Counted from the first letter of the stretch, positions 22,895-34,724 are shown. The stretch: DNA of 62,000 nt from Diphasiastrum complanatum (GCA_029204225.1 CM055100.1:22502248-22564247); one strand, 5' to 3'. Program-made: numbers and translations. Notes: a model not told the origin generated them from the sequence alone.

Positions 22895-23685
22895 ATGTCG
22901 GTGTATACTCCTTCTATTCGGTTGGTGTCTCAGGATACTTATGGCCGTTACTTGTGGCTTCAGATTACTGCATCCTTCTTGGGGCTGGACCAGGACTTGT
23001 TTGTTGTAGTGTTCTACTTTGCTCCCCACACTTCAGTGTTTATGGATTTGGGAGGTGATCCTTTTCAGGCCCTTTCTGAGGACATTGCTAGACTCTCTCT
23101 ACAGGGTTACATATTGCTTGCAGGAAACTTTATCGCACACACAGCCGCTCGCCAGACTGAGTTCTATGCTGATACACTCTCTCTTCATCCGTCGGATACC
23201 TCTTATGCCCGTTATTCTCAACTCATCAGTGACGGTTACGCTTTTTGGGGAACAGCTTCTGAGGTTGGCTCAAGCACACGGTCTCATTATCCTTAACGGT
23301 CTTCTTCAATGGCCATCCTCCTCTGCATATACTTGCCACCCATTTGGTGGCGGTCATAGCGTAGTGGACTATTTCATTGCATCTCCTGCTTTATTGCCCC
23401 GCCTGGCATCCTTCACCATCTCTACCCCGTCTGAGGTTGGCTCAAGCACACGGTCTCATTATCCTTAATGGTCTTCTTCAATGGCCATCCTCCTCTGCAT
23501 ATACTTGCCACCCATTTGGTGGCGGTCACAGCGTAGTGGACTATTTCATTGCATCTCCTGCTTTATTGCCCCGCCTGGCATCCTTCACCATCTCTACCCC
23601 GGTCCTTGCTGATCACTCTCTACTCTACCTCTCCTTCTCCCCAGCGCCAAGTCCGCCTTCTCCTCCACCTTCCGTCTTTGTTTGA
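22895..23685 (+). pseudogene. LINE L5 endonuclease, broken
   Basis: Encodes a segment with YFAPHTSVF and AGNFIAHTA (the GDFNA motif of the endonuclease family, here degenerate), then FGEQLLRLAQAHGLIILNG, TCHPFGGGHSVVDYFI and the final catalytic region VLADHSLL. A 172-base duplication and two frameshifts disrupt it. The enzyme would nick target DNA for LINE insertion. Confidence 0.75.
23258..23601 (+). repeat. Tandem duplication, 172-base unit
   Basis: TCTGAGGTTGGCTCAAGCAC starts copies at 23258 and 23430; the copies differ at very few bases. The duplication lies in the LINE L5 endonuclease and is absent from L1. Confidence 0.9.
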
Positions 23686-24614
23686 CCCACCCGCCATCGT
23701 ATACCTCCTCATCAATCCTAGGCCTATGTTGCCCACGTCTCTCATCTTCTGGACCACTTTCCTTCCTCCTCTGATGTCACTACCCAAGCCTCCTTTTTAG
23801 CACACACCCTGACTACCGCCGCTCATGCCATTGCGCCCCCTCGTCGCTGCTCTTCTCATCGTCGTACCCATAATAAATGGTCTGACAATGACTGTTCTTT
23901 CTTCCAAAAATATGTCGAGTTCCTCAAATTCTCCAATTCTACACTTTCTTCTTCCGCAGAAAAGCAACTTCGTTCCCTTCTCCGCAAAAAGAAAGTGGCC
24001 TACTTTTCTTCCCGTTCCTCCCACCTCCTTCGCTCCCTCCACTCTACTTCCTCGACTACTTATTGGAAGATCTTTTTTCATAAGCCCCTATCCATTGCAC
24101 CCATCCCTCTTCAATCCTGGGTCGACTATGCAACCAACCTACATACAACTGCTCACCCTTCCATCTCTCTTTCTTCTCGTCCTACCCACTGTGACCTCTT
24201 TGCTCCTGACATGGTTGAAGCCACCATCTGCAAACTCAAGAACAATCATACGTCTGACATTGATCTCCTTTCAGCCGAGCTCCTCAAGCCAGTTGCCCAA
24301 CTCGCCTCTCCTTTTTTGGCCCGCTGTTTCAACCGCTCTGTCGTTGATGGTTTCCCCATACCTTCGGCCACCAATCTCCTTCACCCCATTCTTAAAGCAG
24401 GCGATGCCATGCATGTCCACAACTATCGCACTATTATGATTGGTCATACCATGGCCAAGTTGTACGCCACTATTTTCTAGAACTTCGTTACGGCAGAGGC
24501 TGATTCTCAACTATTGTATGCGACTGGCTAGGCTGGCTTCCGCCGGGGTTATAGCACTCTTGATCATGTCCTCACCCTACGTACTACCATTGAGGAGGCA
24601 AAGCATATGGGCAA
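23686..24614 (+). pseudogene. LINE L5 reverse transcriptase, N-terminal half
   Basis: Encodes AEKQLRSLLRKKKVAYFSSR, DMVEATICKLKNN, LLSAELLKPVAQLASPFLAR, LHPILKAGDAMHVHNYRTI and, after a stop at 24478, GFRRGYSTLDHVLTLRT. The catalytic palm box lies beyond the break. Confidence 0.8.
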
Positions 24615-24969
24615 TGATACGAGCTCGTGACCAGTGCTGAACCCTAGAGAACACAGACTGGTCAGATACCACAGTCAGGGTCGTGTCCAGCGTACACGAC
24701 CAACAGGGCAAGACAGTGTGAGTAGTGTGCCCCAGCACGGTCCATAGCTATGGCGGGTCTAACACAGTCTAGGGACCCTGTCAGCAGGACAGGGCCCCCA
24801 GTTCAGTCCCGACGTGCAGTCGGCCACGTCAGTGACACGTGGCCGACACTTGGCAGTTGCATGCTACCACTCACACTGGGCTAGGAGGGGCTTACTCTAT
24901 ATCAAGGAGTAGGCAAGGTTGGGTGGATCAGTTAGTGTTTGCCCTACTGTGGTGTTAGGATTTATTACA
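24615..24969 (+). repeat. 5' LTR of C1
   Basis: From TGATACGAGCTCGTGACC to TTTATTACA, 355 bases, matching the reverse complement of 56206-56563. TG...CA ends as usual. It contains a CACGTCAGTGACACGTGG inverted motif. Confidence 0.92.
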
Positions 24970-24970
24970 C

Positions 24971-24983
24971 TGGTATCAGAGCC
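24971..24983 (+). other. Primer binding site, C1
   Basis: TGGTATCAGAGCC one base after the LTR, complementary to initiator tRNA-Met. Confidence 0.9.
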
Positions 24984-25863
24984 ATCTCCATCTTTGGGAG
25001 CTTAGTAGCAGCAATAGAGAAAGCTATCAGAGGATAGGAAAGGTCTCAGAGATCCTCAGGAAAGCATAGTGGAAGAGAATCGCTATAGGGACAGCTTCCT
25101 ATTCATCCAAACTTGGGGGAATTTCTACAATTTTGGAGGAAGTTTTTCTTACACAAGGAATTCGCTGGAAGGGCAGCTATCCATAGCTGATTTCAGAGAC
25201 TTTTTTGCAGATTTCACAGTGGAAATAGAGTAGGAAATAGCAAGTAGATCCATCGCTGTACATACAGGGACCTACCTCTGTTTTCGAAGTGAAATTTCAG
25301 TAGATCTGAGCAGATTTCAAGCTAAGATTTCCCAGCAGGGCCAGCGCTGGACAGAGAAGAGGGAGGGTGAAGTTTTGCCCTTCTTTTCAGAGATTTTTCG
25401 GATATTTGAGCATCATATTCTCTTGCTACAGATCAGCGAGCAGGCTGCCACAAAAATTTCAGAATTTGCAAGTGAATTTGGGCTTCAAATCTGGTTTTTT
25501 GGAACCAACTCAGAAGCTGTCAGACCAGCGAGGGGGGATAGCAAAAAATTTCAGATCTTTTTGCACTTTTTCCGCCTTCTATTCAAATTTTTCAGAGCCA
25601 CAGGTCTGTTAGCAAGCCAGCGAGCTATTTTATTCAAGCAACCGGAAATTTGGTACCATTTTGGAGCTTCAAACTGGGATTTTCCAGGACAGCAGGTCTA
25701 AAAATTTGGGTGAAAGAGCTGAGAGGGTTCCTCTTCGTATTTTCTTTGGAAGTACAGTCCTCAAAAACAGCTAAGTCATCTTTCCTTTCCCTTGTACAGT
25801 TGTAAATTAGTCTTTCTGACCATTTTTTTCAGAAGTTAAGGTACCTCTCTCTCAGTTCTGAAA

Positions 25864-26055
25864 ATGACCACTCCTCAGGGACCTGATCAACCCCCAGAGA
25901 GAGGCATCGACGAACTTGAAACAAAAGCCTTGGCTTTCAGTAAAGGGAAAGAACCTATGGAAATGGAAGAACAGGAACAGTTTGCTGAAGAACTCGACGA
26001 ACTGGTTACCAAGGAACAGTTTCTCCACTTGGTAACAGAAGTGGATAAACTGATT
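25864..26055 (+). pseudogene. gag N-terminus of C1
   Basis: ATG at 25864 begins MTTPQGPDQPPERG, then an acidic helix (EPMEMEEQEQFAEELDELVT). It agrees with C3 (start 61345) until about residue 64 and then runs into unrelated sequence. Confidence 0.8.
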
Positions 26056-26636
26056 TCGTCTCTTTGCTTCAGCAACATTCAGCACAGTTTGGAGGACCAG
26101 CTTTCCTTGGTGGAGCTTTAGCAGATAGTTAGCGGAAGTACTTCCGCTAAATTTGGCGGCCGGAAAAAAAAAAAATTTTGGGCAGATTATTTCTGGCGCC
26201 CAAGTTCCAACCCTCTATCACCCATTTCCAGCTTGTTTGCAGGCTCTTCAGCGCCCAATTCCCTCATCTCTTTCGTCCGTTCCTCCTTCCATTTTCAGCC
26301 CTCTTTTCACTTTTGTTTGAAGGCTGTCCAGCCGCTTCATACTTGTCACTTTCGTCCGTTTTTGTCTCCGTTTGCAGCCATTTTTACACCTTGCTTGCAG
26401 GCTGTCCATCGCCCATCCTCAACCAAATTTCACGAAATTCCGATTCCGTTTGATACTCCAATTTGTCACTTGCCTCCTGGCTGTCCAGCGCATTTTTACA
26501 GCCTTCATTTTCACTTTTTTCATTTGCTGATTGCTGTCCTTTCTTAGTTGTGATAATAGTGGTTTTAATAGACTAATTTGGAGTGACGACAAGAGTCCGC
26601 TCTCTCAAGTTTTCGTCTATTCCTTCCACTATCATT

Positions 26637-27206
26637 ATGGCACATTCACCTACCCCGCGTGAGACTGCTCAAGAAACCTTATCCGATCAGTTCCGTCGCA
26701 TGGATGAAACCCTTTCTGGCCTCGTTCTTCGCTTCGATACCGTTATGACGGGCTTTGCTACTATGCAGTCACAGATTGATTCTTTACAACCTCATAGTCC
26801 TAGTAAAGCTCCTGTTTTTCCTTCATTTGGGCCTCCATTTGGATTTCCATCCTCTTCTCCTTCGCTTGGCAGTGGGGTTCATTATGCACCAAACCCACCC
26901 CCTGGCTTCCCACGTCAGTCAGCTCCTGCGCCACATTTTCCACGTCATCCAGCTCTTGAGTCACAATCATTTGAGTCACCTGCGTCATTTGAGACAGTCA
27001 TAGAGCTATTTGAGATAGTGATTGAGTTACCTGAGTTGTTAGTTCATGTCTCGCATAGTGAGTTTGAGTCACATCTACAGGTTGATGTTGCACAGGTTGA
27101 TATTGCAGATGCTTCACAGGTTGATCTTACAATTAAACAAAGGTTGATGCCGATATTACAAATACTACATGCCTTAGTGCAGTTCCCAAGTGCTTTGTTA
27201 CTGTAG
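26637..27206 (+). CDS. gag-like start of B3 leading into the unusual frame
   Basis: ATG at 26637 gives MAHSPTPRETAQETLSDQFR, then RFDTVMTGFATMQSQIDSLQ and a proline/serine-rich stretch, as in B2. From about residue 110 it runs into repetitive ESPASFE / VIELFEIVIELPE sequence with no gag domain. It ends at a stop at 27204. The first part is recognised gag; the rest is not. Confidence 0.55.
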   Translation: MAHSPTPRETAQETLSDQFRRMDETLSGLVLRFDTVMTGFATMQSQIDSLQPHSPSKAPVFPSFGPPFGFPSSSPSLGSGVHYAPNPPPGFPRQSAPAPHFPRHPALESQSFESPASFETVIELFEIVIELPELLVHVSHSEFESHLQVDVAQVDIADASQVDLTIKQRLMPILQILHALVQFPSALLL

Positions 27207-27286
27207 CCTGCTTTGATACTGTTGCATCCTTTGCTACTGCTGATGCTATTACATGCTTTGATACTGATGCTGATACTGATGATGAG

Positions 27287-27723
27287 TACCTTGGTGCTGC
27301 TCCTGAGTGCCATGCTACAGATATTGTAGCCTATGTTCTTTATCGCACTGCTTTTGAGTACCATGCTACAAATGTTGTAGCCTATGCTGCTTATTACGAT
27401 GAGTCTATGGTTGTTCTTTTACATGATTTGCCTACTCATTCAGTAGTAGCACTACACACGTCACATGTTTCTACATTTCATGATGGTTCCTACGTTGGGT
27501 GTGTACCTTGGTGCTGCTCCTGAGTGCCATGCTACAGATATTGTAGCCTATGTTCTTTATCGCACTGCTTTTGAGTACCATGCTACAGATGTTGTAGCAT
27601 GCCTATGCTGCTTATTACGATGAGTCTATGGTTGTTCTTTTAGATGATTTGCCTACTCATTCAATAGTAGCACTACACATGTCACATGCTTCTACATTTC
27701 ATGATGGTTCCTACGTTGGGTGT
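27287..27723 (+). repeat. Tandem duplication, 217-base unit, in B3
   Basis: TACCTTGGTGCTGCTCCTGA begins copies at 27287 and 27504. The second copy has a 3-base insertion (GCATGC) and a few changes. Removing one copy restores a single long open frame across the region, so the duplication came after that frame. Confidence 0.88.
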
Positions 27724-28421
27724 CCTATCCCTCCGTTGATAGTTCCTATTCATATTGTATATGCGGATCTTCTAGATGCATATTTAGGCCAGAGCTTATT
27801 AGTTGGTGTTTCTGCTATTATGCCTAAGTATGATGTTATTACATTTGTGGATCATGCTCATCTAGATGTTGTTTTATATTCATGGCTACTACGCCTCCTT
27901 TGGCATGATGACATTGTATATTCATGGTCCATGAGGAACCTTACAGTATTGCTGCTTTACACTCATGGGCACTATGGATCCCTTGGCATGACGACATTCT
28001 ACATTCTTGGGCATTGCACATACCTTGGGTTGATGTACAGTTGTCTGTTCCAGCTATTCTTTGTCAGGGTGATCTACCACAGTTTCCTTGCCATTCATGG
28101 TTGTTGCATGATCTCTTTATACTTCAAGTTCCTTGGCATTCCTGGTTGCTGCACATAGCTTGGTCTTTGATGTTGTTCCAGAGTGGTTGCCGAGCTGTGC
28201 TTTTCGGATGGTATTCTTGGGCTATTCGACTAGCTTTGGATATCTCAGTTGTTGGGGTCTTGCATAGCGGGATTTTCCTATGGTCTTCTTGGGCTATTCG
28301 GCTAGCCCTAGATATTTCACTTGTTGGGGCCCTTCACTACGACAGGCTATCAGAGTACCTTGAGCGAGTTTTCTTCTCGCTTGGTTTTCTTTATGCATCT
28401 ACATTACTTGCTTATAGTTGA
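27628..28421 (+). CDS. Trp/His-rich frame in B3 (unknown function)
   Basis: Not recognised. Two overlapping frames (27628-28158 and 27924-28421) encode hydrophobic, Trp/His-rich sequence with imperfect repeats: LYSWLLRLLWHDD, LHSWALWIPWHDD, LHSWALHIPW, CHSWLLHDLF, WHSWLLHIAW, then a different pair GWYSWAIRLALDIS / LWSSWAIRLALDIS. The order and the CQGDLPQFP motif parallel B1. A single older frame, shifted near 27940, is the simplest reading. Whether it was ever a protein is open. Confidence 0.35.
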
Positions 28422-28663
28422 TGTACAGTGCTTTGTAGTTGCTTATAGTTATTGTACAATGTTTTGTGGAGTTTATGTGATACTTTTGGAGTACCTGCTG
28501 TGACGACTTATGTCCTCTCCTTCAATATTTCCATTGGTTCATGGCTTATTTCTCCAATATTATGAGTCTTTAGATTTATTGATTTTTGTCCTGATGATTG
28601 GTTATTACCATAGCTATTGCTTGGGGCCAACATTGTGGACAATGTTGTTTTAAAGTAGGGGAG

Positions 28664-28997
28664 AGTTATGTACTCAGTACATAGCCCCTAACTAGTATAC
28701 CCTTGGGTACTGGGCCATTACCATTGAGGGCATGTCCTTATGGGACCCAGATAGATAAGGTTCAGTATCCTTATCCTCTAGAAGCTTCTTTTGGGCTTCT
28801 TTGTGGGTATAAGTAGGCCCTCATTGTATTCATTTGACATTTGATGATATTGATCTCTCTCTTTAGTCTCCTTAATCTCTCTCTTTCCTGCTTTCTAGGG
28901 TTAAGTCTTGCTTATGTGCTGCTTTCATAGCTTAAGTCTTGCTTATGTGATGCTTTCATAGCTTAGCTTTAGATCAGCTGTGGCTCTATTCGTAACT
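28664..28997 (+). repeat. 3' LTR of B3
   Basis: 334 bases from AGTTATGT to TCGTAACT, after AAAGTAGGGGAG. The right half matches other family-B LTRs; the left half (U3) does not. It has TATAAGTAGG at 28808-28817 and a 31-base tandem duplication at 28901-28962. Confidence 0.85.
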
Positions 28998-29497
28998 CAT
29001 AGGTCCATGAATTCCTGGATATAAGAGTCTAAACTCTTTGTACCCATCCTGCAGTTCACAAACTTCAGGTAGTAGTCAACGTCATCAGCAACTACGAAAG
29101 CTTTCTTGAAAACTTCCGCAAACGCATCCCAGGTAGTTGGCTTCACCGGTAAATCTCGCCACCACGATGACGCTTTGCCGCGTAAGAACAACACGACACT
29201 TTCAATTTTCTTCTCATCAGGAACACCGTGCAGATTGAAGTAACTACTCCACTTGGCCAGCCAGTCCTCGACGACTGCAGGTTTCTTCTCCTTCTTCTCC
29301 CCCGCGTAAACCTCTGGTTGAAAACCGAGATTGCGTGAAGACATCAATTTGACTTGATTCAACAAAACCTCCATTTGCTGATCTCTCATTTGATTACGAT
29401 TATTCATATCATTGAGCGCCGTACTCAACTGTTGACAAATCACCATATAAGATGGTGCACTTGGATTCGTAGCTTGATTTGAAGTTTCTTCGGCCAT
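28998..29497 (-). CDS. gag of gypsy family D, C-terminus cut by B3
   Basis: ATG at 29495-29497; 166 codons with no internal stop. The N-terminal half is a Gln/Asn/Met-rich helix (NQMRDQQMEVLLNQVKLM), then the gag core with VEDWLAKWSSYFNL, VLFLRGKASSWWRDLP and WDAFAEVFKKAF. The Trp-Trp pair and spacing match plant gypsy gag. The frame ends where the B3 LTR begins. It is better preserved than most neighbours. Confidence 0.8.
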
Positions 29498-30540
29498 CTC
29501 GATATATCTAACCTGGAAATCACTAAATTTAGTTAATATCAGATTAACTCAGTGTGAAGTACAATTGACCAACTGACTGAAATTGACTCCAACATGGTCA
29601 AATCACTCTTTTTAGTCAATTTCATAGATATTTCAAGAAACTGGAAAAAACTAAAAATTTTGAGTTTTCGCACTTTTAATTTTAATTTTTTTTTTTATAA
29701 ATTTTACGTTTCCTACAAATTCGTAAAAAACCACTGTCAATTGTTAAGCAACCGAAATCGAAAACTCGATTCACTGTTTGATTCCTAATTTTACTGCACC
29801 AGGCATGCAAGACATGCGACATTAAACTAATTTTTCACTATAAAATCCAGTTTTGTATCTATTAGTCAGAGTACATGCGTATAACCACTCAAAACAGATC
29901 TAAACCACTCATGCATGTCAGAATCACTTTGAGAATCAAAATGCAGACATTCCATAGGAAATTGACTTGCATGCAATCAGATCAATTGAAAATTCGACCA
30001 ATTTTGCTCACAAAATTGCAAAACTTCAGATGATCATATCTTTGGCTACAAGACACCAAATTGGGTGCTGTAAAGCTCAATACAGAGGGAGACCTAGTGA
30101 ACAAGACACTTGCCACGTCAGCACGCGCGGTTCAAAACAGCCAAAAAACCTATAGGAGGGCGCACTTTTTCAAGCCCAATTTGCCTAAAAACTTGCAAAC
30201 ACTCAACCAGGCCTAAAAGTGATGATCTAAACAGTCTTAAATGGTCTCTAAGTTCCATGAAGCCTTCATACAGATCCTATGAAGCAATATGGGCTGAGAA
30301 CCATGAATTCTTGATTTCTAGAAGTCAAAATTGCTACAAACTTGATGGAATTGAAACATAAGCCTCTACCCATCAATTTACAGGTCTGATAGCTTGCTGG
30401 AAAGGTAAAAAGGAATATCAATCATGCTGTAAAAAATCCAGAATGATCCCCGGATTTAGAGAAATCCACCCCCCAAAATTCATTAAAATTGGTCAATCTT
30501 TTACTTCCTACAAACTGAATTGCTGGAACTCTTGGCTCTA
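29498..30540. other. Probable leader of family D and unassigned DNA
   Basis: It lies upstream of the family D gag on the minus strand, so part may be its leader, but I found no primer site or LTR. No gene seen. It is AT-rich, with long A/T runs near 29685. Confidence 0.35.
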
Positions 30541-30670
30541 ACGGTGTGTTTGTGTGTTTGTGTGTGTGGTGGTGTGTTAAACTGTGTGATTGTGTGTGTG
30601 CACTGTGTGGTGTGTGTGTGTGAGTTGTGACATGTGTGTGTGTGTGTGTGAGATTGAGAGAGAGAGAGAG
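30541..30670. repeat. GT/GA-rich low-complexity tract
   Basis: Interrupted GTGT runs followed by a short GA run just before the hAT gene; it may be part of that gene's 5' untranslated region. Confidence 0.8.
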
Positions 30671-30815
30671 TCTAGTGAGAATAGAGGATAGTGATAGATT
30701 GAGGATAGATTGAGGTTAGAACTTAGAGCATAGGTTTACCGTTTTAGAAATTAAAATATAGGATTAGTTTTTTATTTGAAGTTATTGTTTTGTTGACACT
30801 AGATAGCTATTAGCA

Positions 30816-33800
30816 ATGCCCAGACAGCGGGATCCCTTATGGGATCACGTCACCCTTAATTCAGGTTATGGCACATCAGGCACGAAGAAGTGGACTTGTA
30901 AGTATTGCGGGAACACTTATGGAGGTGGCCCCATTCGAATCAGGGCGCATCTTTTACGTCTTCGAGGATATGAGATCGCCGTTTGCACTCAGGCCCTAGA
31001 GTCACTGAGGATTGCCGGGATCGGGGACGACTCTCCTGCTACTACTTCAGGCACAAGTGATTCTTGAATCTTGTTTGATCAATGACATTGATTGAAAATT
31101 TGAAATTTGATCTAAAGCTAAAACTTAAAAGTTCAGTCTATAACTTTGAACTTTGATTACTAATGAGTAATTAGTGACTGTTCTATGAGCTCTCTCATTG
31201 ACTATAATTTATTACCTAAAGCCTGCTGCGTAACTAGTAACACCAATGTTATTGTTACAGGTGCGGCAGAGCGCCGAGATTCCCCATCGCAACCGGCACC
31301 TGTAGCCGGCACTAGCTCCGCTGCAGCATCCATTCCACCTTCTTCTGGAGAGACTCCTGCAGTGCCAGTTGGTGGGGCCGGCAGTAGTGCTATTGGTAGC
31401 ACTGTTAGGGGACGAGGTCGAGGACATGTGAGAGGCAGGGATGTTTTTGTGGCAGCTTTCCAGCAGTCGCATAGGGATGCAGCTGCTATTGCTGTTAGGA
31501 GGTGCTTTTACTTGTGTGACCTCCCTTTTCATGTGGCACAAACCCCTGCATGGAGGGATATGATGCGAGCAATATCTCGTATCGGTGTTGAGTGGGAGGG
31601 CCCGACCATGGAGCAGTTGAGGACGAGAGAGCTACATGTTGAGCGGCAGTCCGTGGATGCTGACCTACAGCCCATTAGGAAGTCATGGGCGAGGTATACC
31701 TATAACCTTACATCTTCAAAACCTTTGCACTTGCCACTTACTACTTTAGAAATTAGTACTTTCAAGTTTCTAACTTTGAACTTTCAATCTCCAAATTTGC
31801 AAATTGCAACTTAGTTAGTTGAAACTTGAAAGTGTTGTCGAATGTTTTAGGTTTGGATGCACTATAATATCAGATGGTTGGACCGATGCAAGGAGGCGCC
31901 ATCTTGTGAATATATTGGTGTCTTCTTGCATGGGCACCATGTTTTTGAGATCCATTGATACGTCAGAGCCAGGCATGGCATTGGATGGCAGGAGATTGTT
32001 TGAGTACATCTCATAGGCAATTGAGGAGGTCGGAAAAGAGAATGTTGTCCAAGTATGCACTTGCCACTTGCCACTTTCAAGTTTCAACTTTGAAACTTTC
32101 GACATTGAGCTCTCAGCTTTGAAGTTAGAACTTAGTAAGTTACAAGTTACAACTACATTTTGTGAATCGTGATTATTGTTTTAAAAGTTGCAATTTGCAC
32201 TTGCCATTTACATTTGCATTTGCTTCCGGAATGCTCAATGGTGAATGTTCATGAGTTATGATTCGACCTTTGTCGGAATTCCAATGCAGGTTGTCATAGA
32301 CAACACGTCCAATTGTGTTGCCATGGGGAAGATGGTGAATGAGAAGTACCCTTGGATTTTCTAGAGTCCATGTGCTGCACATTGTCTTGACCTCCTAGTT
32401 GAAGACATTGGGAGATTACCCTGGGTCAAGGAGGTTGTAGACATGGCACGATTCTTGGTGAGATTTGTCACCAAGAGACAGAGGGTCTTGAGCATCTTCA
32501 GGTCCTATTCCACCTTGGATTTCTTGAGGCCTGCCCCCACTAGGTAACCAAGTTCCAACTTCCAACCTGACAGCCTGTTTCCAATTTTTTGATTTGAAAA
32601 TTGCAATTTTGTTTTAGCTTCAAGTTTCAGTGCTCATAGAATTTGAATTTTGCTATATAGTATAGCCTGCTCAGTGCTTGTTGCCTATAGGCTATGACCA
32701 ATTACAAATCTTATTTCATGATTTTCATCCTAGGTTTGCCTATATGCTCATTGTTTTGGAGCGGCTCATAAAAGTGCATGGAAACCTGAGGATGACAGTG
32801 GTTTCACCCCATTGGGCAGAGTGGGGCCGATCATGAGCGGCCAAGGCCAGGAGATTTGAGGTGATCGTGATGGGGACTTAATTTTGGGATGATGCACGCT
32901 CCATTGTCATATCCATGCCTATAGTGTGCTTCGCCTTACTGATAGAGAGGGTTCCACCTTAGGCCTTCTTTATGAGTTTATGGATAAGCTGGGAGAGCAG
33001 CTTCAGAGTTGCACCACCATGGCTCATGACAGGTATATTACTAGAGTCTAGTAACTACATTAAAAGTTTCAAAGTTGATTCTTGAATTTTCATTGACATT
33101 CATGATTAGAATCTAGTTAAAACTTAATAGTTTTTGAATCTTGAGACTTGAATGCTCAAGCCTCAAACTTCACTCTTGATTGTTTGCAGGCAGGCTGGAA
33201 GAAGTAAGGGGCCTATTTCTAGGCAGATGGCAATGGTTCCATCAACCTCTGCATGCCGTGGCTTGCTTGCTTCATCCACTATGGAGGACGGAGGATCAAT
33301 TCCATGATCGAGAGCTCAGGCAAGGATGGCATTCCTACGTCTCCTCTATCTATCCTGATCCCAGGGATCAGGATGCACTCATGGATGACTTGAATTTATT
33401 CAGGTATGTACTATGTAATTAGTAAATTGTAATATGTATTCAGGACCCAGGTATGTAATATGTATTCATCTATGTAGTATGTATATGTAATATGTATGAA
33501 CTTTGAAGTCTAAGGCTTAAGCTAGTTTCTAGTTAAAACTTAATAGTAGTAACTTGTAAGCATTTAGTATTTATTATTTTGAGATTTGAATCGTGATGAA
33601 TGTTTAATGTTCAGGACCGAGCGCCTCGATTTCGGTCGTGCAGCTACCATGCTGAGGGAAGGGCAATTGCGCCCTGTTTCATGGTGGATGAAGTATGGGA
33701 ATGATGTTCCCAAGTTGCAGAAACTTGCCATCCACGTCCTCTCACAAGATTGCGCAGCAGTTGCATGTGAGAGAAATTGGAGTGTGTTCTCTCTGATTCA

Positions 33801-34724
33801 TACGAAGAGGAGGAACAGACTTTCTACTGCGTAGCTGGAGAGGTTGGTGTATGTGCATGCCAACCTACGGCTTGTGAAGAAGCTGAGAGAGACCGGGGAG
33901 CCCATACAGGTAATGAATCATGATTCATGATTAAATCATTAATCTGAATTCTAGAGTCTAGTATGTACCATGAATCATGATTTGTCTAGATAGTAAAGTC
34001 TAGACTCTACACTAAAAAGTTAGAACCTTCAGGCTTCAAGTTTCAACTTCCAACGATTACATTTCAAATTTGCTATTTTTTTTAAATCGTTTACCAGTAC
34101 TTACTATTGAGAATCAAAATCTTGGTTTAATTTCAATTTTCGTAGGTTAATCCCGATGAGATCGATGTGGCAAAGGTTCCGAACTTGCCACCAAGATCAC
34201 AAGAGGAGGAGGATGTCTATGCTTTACTCCATCGGGAGGCCTTAGCAGCTGCAGGTTGATTTTGATGCCCAATTCAATGATTCACTGTGTTACATTAGTA
34301 GGCTTTTAGTACTTTGAAGTTTTGTAGATATACTAGATAGTAGATTACTAGATTGTGAATTGTAATTACTAATCTGTAATTTGTAATTTGTAAATTGTAA
34401 ATTAAAACTTAAAAGTAATATGATATGTCGAGACTCGAGCCTAAGTCTTGATTCCAATTTCCTTGTGTGCATTACGTAGGGCCAACCACTCGAGCTGCAG
34501 CACGCAGGACCAGGAGCGCAGAAGAGGGCCCGAGCCACGCGGCAGTCTCAGACACCTCTGAGAGTCCCTCTAGCTCTGACTCAGATGAGGAATACGCCAC
34601 TGAGGGTGAGGGATCGGATGAGGAGGATGAGGGTGACTCTGATGATGGGGAGGATGACATTGAGCCTGAGGACATGCCAATGCCTCCACGACGACAACGT
34701 CTGAGGCGGGCAGCTAGAGGCTAG
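30816..34724 (+). pseudogene. hAT transposase gene with about nine exons, broken
   Basis: Exon 1 (30816 to about 31056) encodes a BED zinc finger (CKYCGNTYGGGPIRIRAHLL). Later exons with GT...AG borders are 31261-31693, 31850-32052, 32290-32543, 32734-33032, 33190-33403, 33615-33909, 34146-34254 and 34481-34724. They encode the DUF659 core (CTIISDGWTD, then SPCAAHCLDLL) and the hAT dimerisation region (WWMKYG, LSQDCAAVACERNWSVFS). The last exon is a very acidic tail with a basic end. In-frame stops in exons 3, 4 and 5 make this a pseudogene. Exon 1's donor is uncertain. The protein would cut and join the element's ends. Confidence 0.88.

Larger units (their letters stand above)
22870..24614 (+). 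mobile_element. LINE fragment L5 (endonuclease and RT), cut by C1
   Basis: Plus-strand LINE closely related to L1. The endonuclease part is followed by the first half of RT; the sequence stops inside RT (GFRRGYSTLDHVL, TTIEEAKHMG) exactly where the C1 LTR begins. The rest of the LINE is not found further right. Confidence 0.85.
24615..26055 (+). mobile_element. LTR retrotransposon C1 (Ty3/gypsy, 3' part lost)
   Basis: A full LTR, primer site, about 880 bases of leader, and the first roughly 64 codons of gag match C3 and C2. The match stops near 26050 and family-B sequence follows. It is inserted in LINE L5. Without gag-pol and a 3' LTR it is a fragment. Confidence 0.88.
26056..28997 (+). mobile_element. 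LTR retrotransposon B3 (family B, non-autonomous, 5' LTR missing)
   Basis: A leader with CT-rich repeats and a gag start like B2 is followed by the Trp/His-rich region also seen in B1, a polypurine tract and a family-B 3' LTR. RT, RNase H, integrase and chromodomain are all absent. The left border with C1 lies between about 26050 and 26170 and is not sharp. The right LTR is inserted in gag D. Confidence 0.75.

Noticed and set aside
24271-24510. Minus-strand frame opposite LINE L5, and similar ones at 9350-9742
   Set aside because: Antisense to recognised LINE coding sequence, with no motif of its own.
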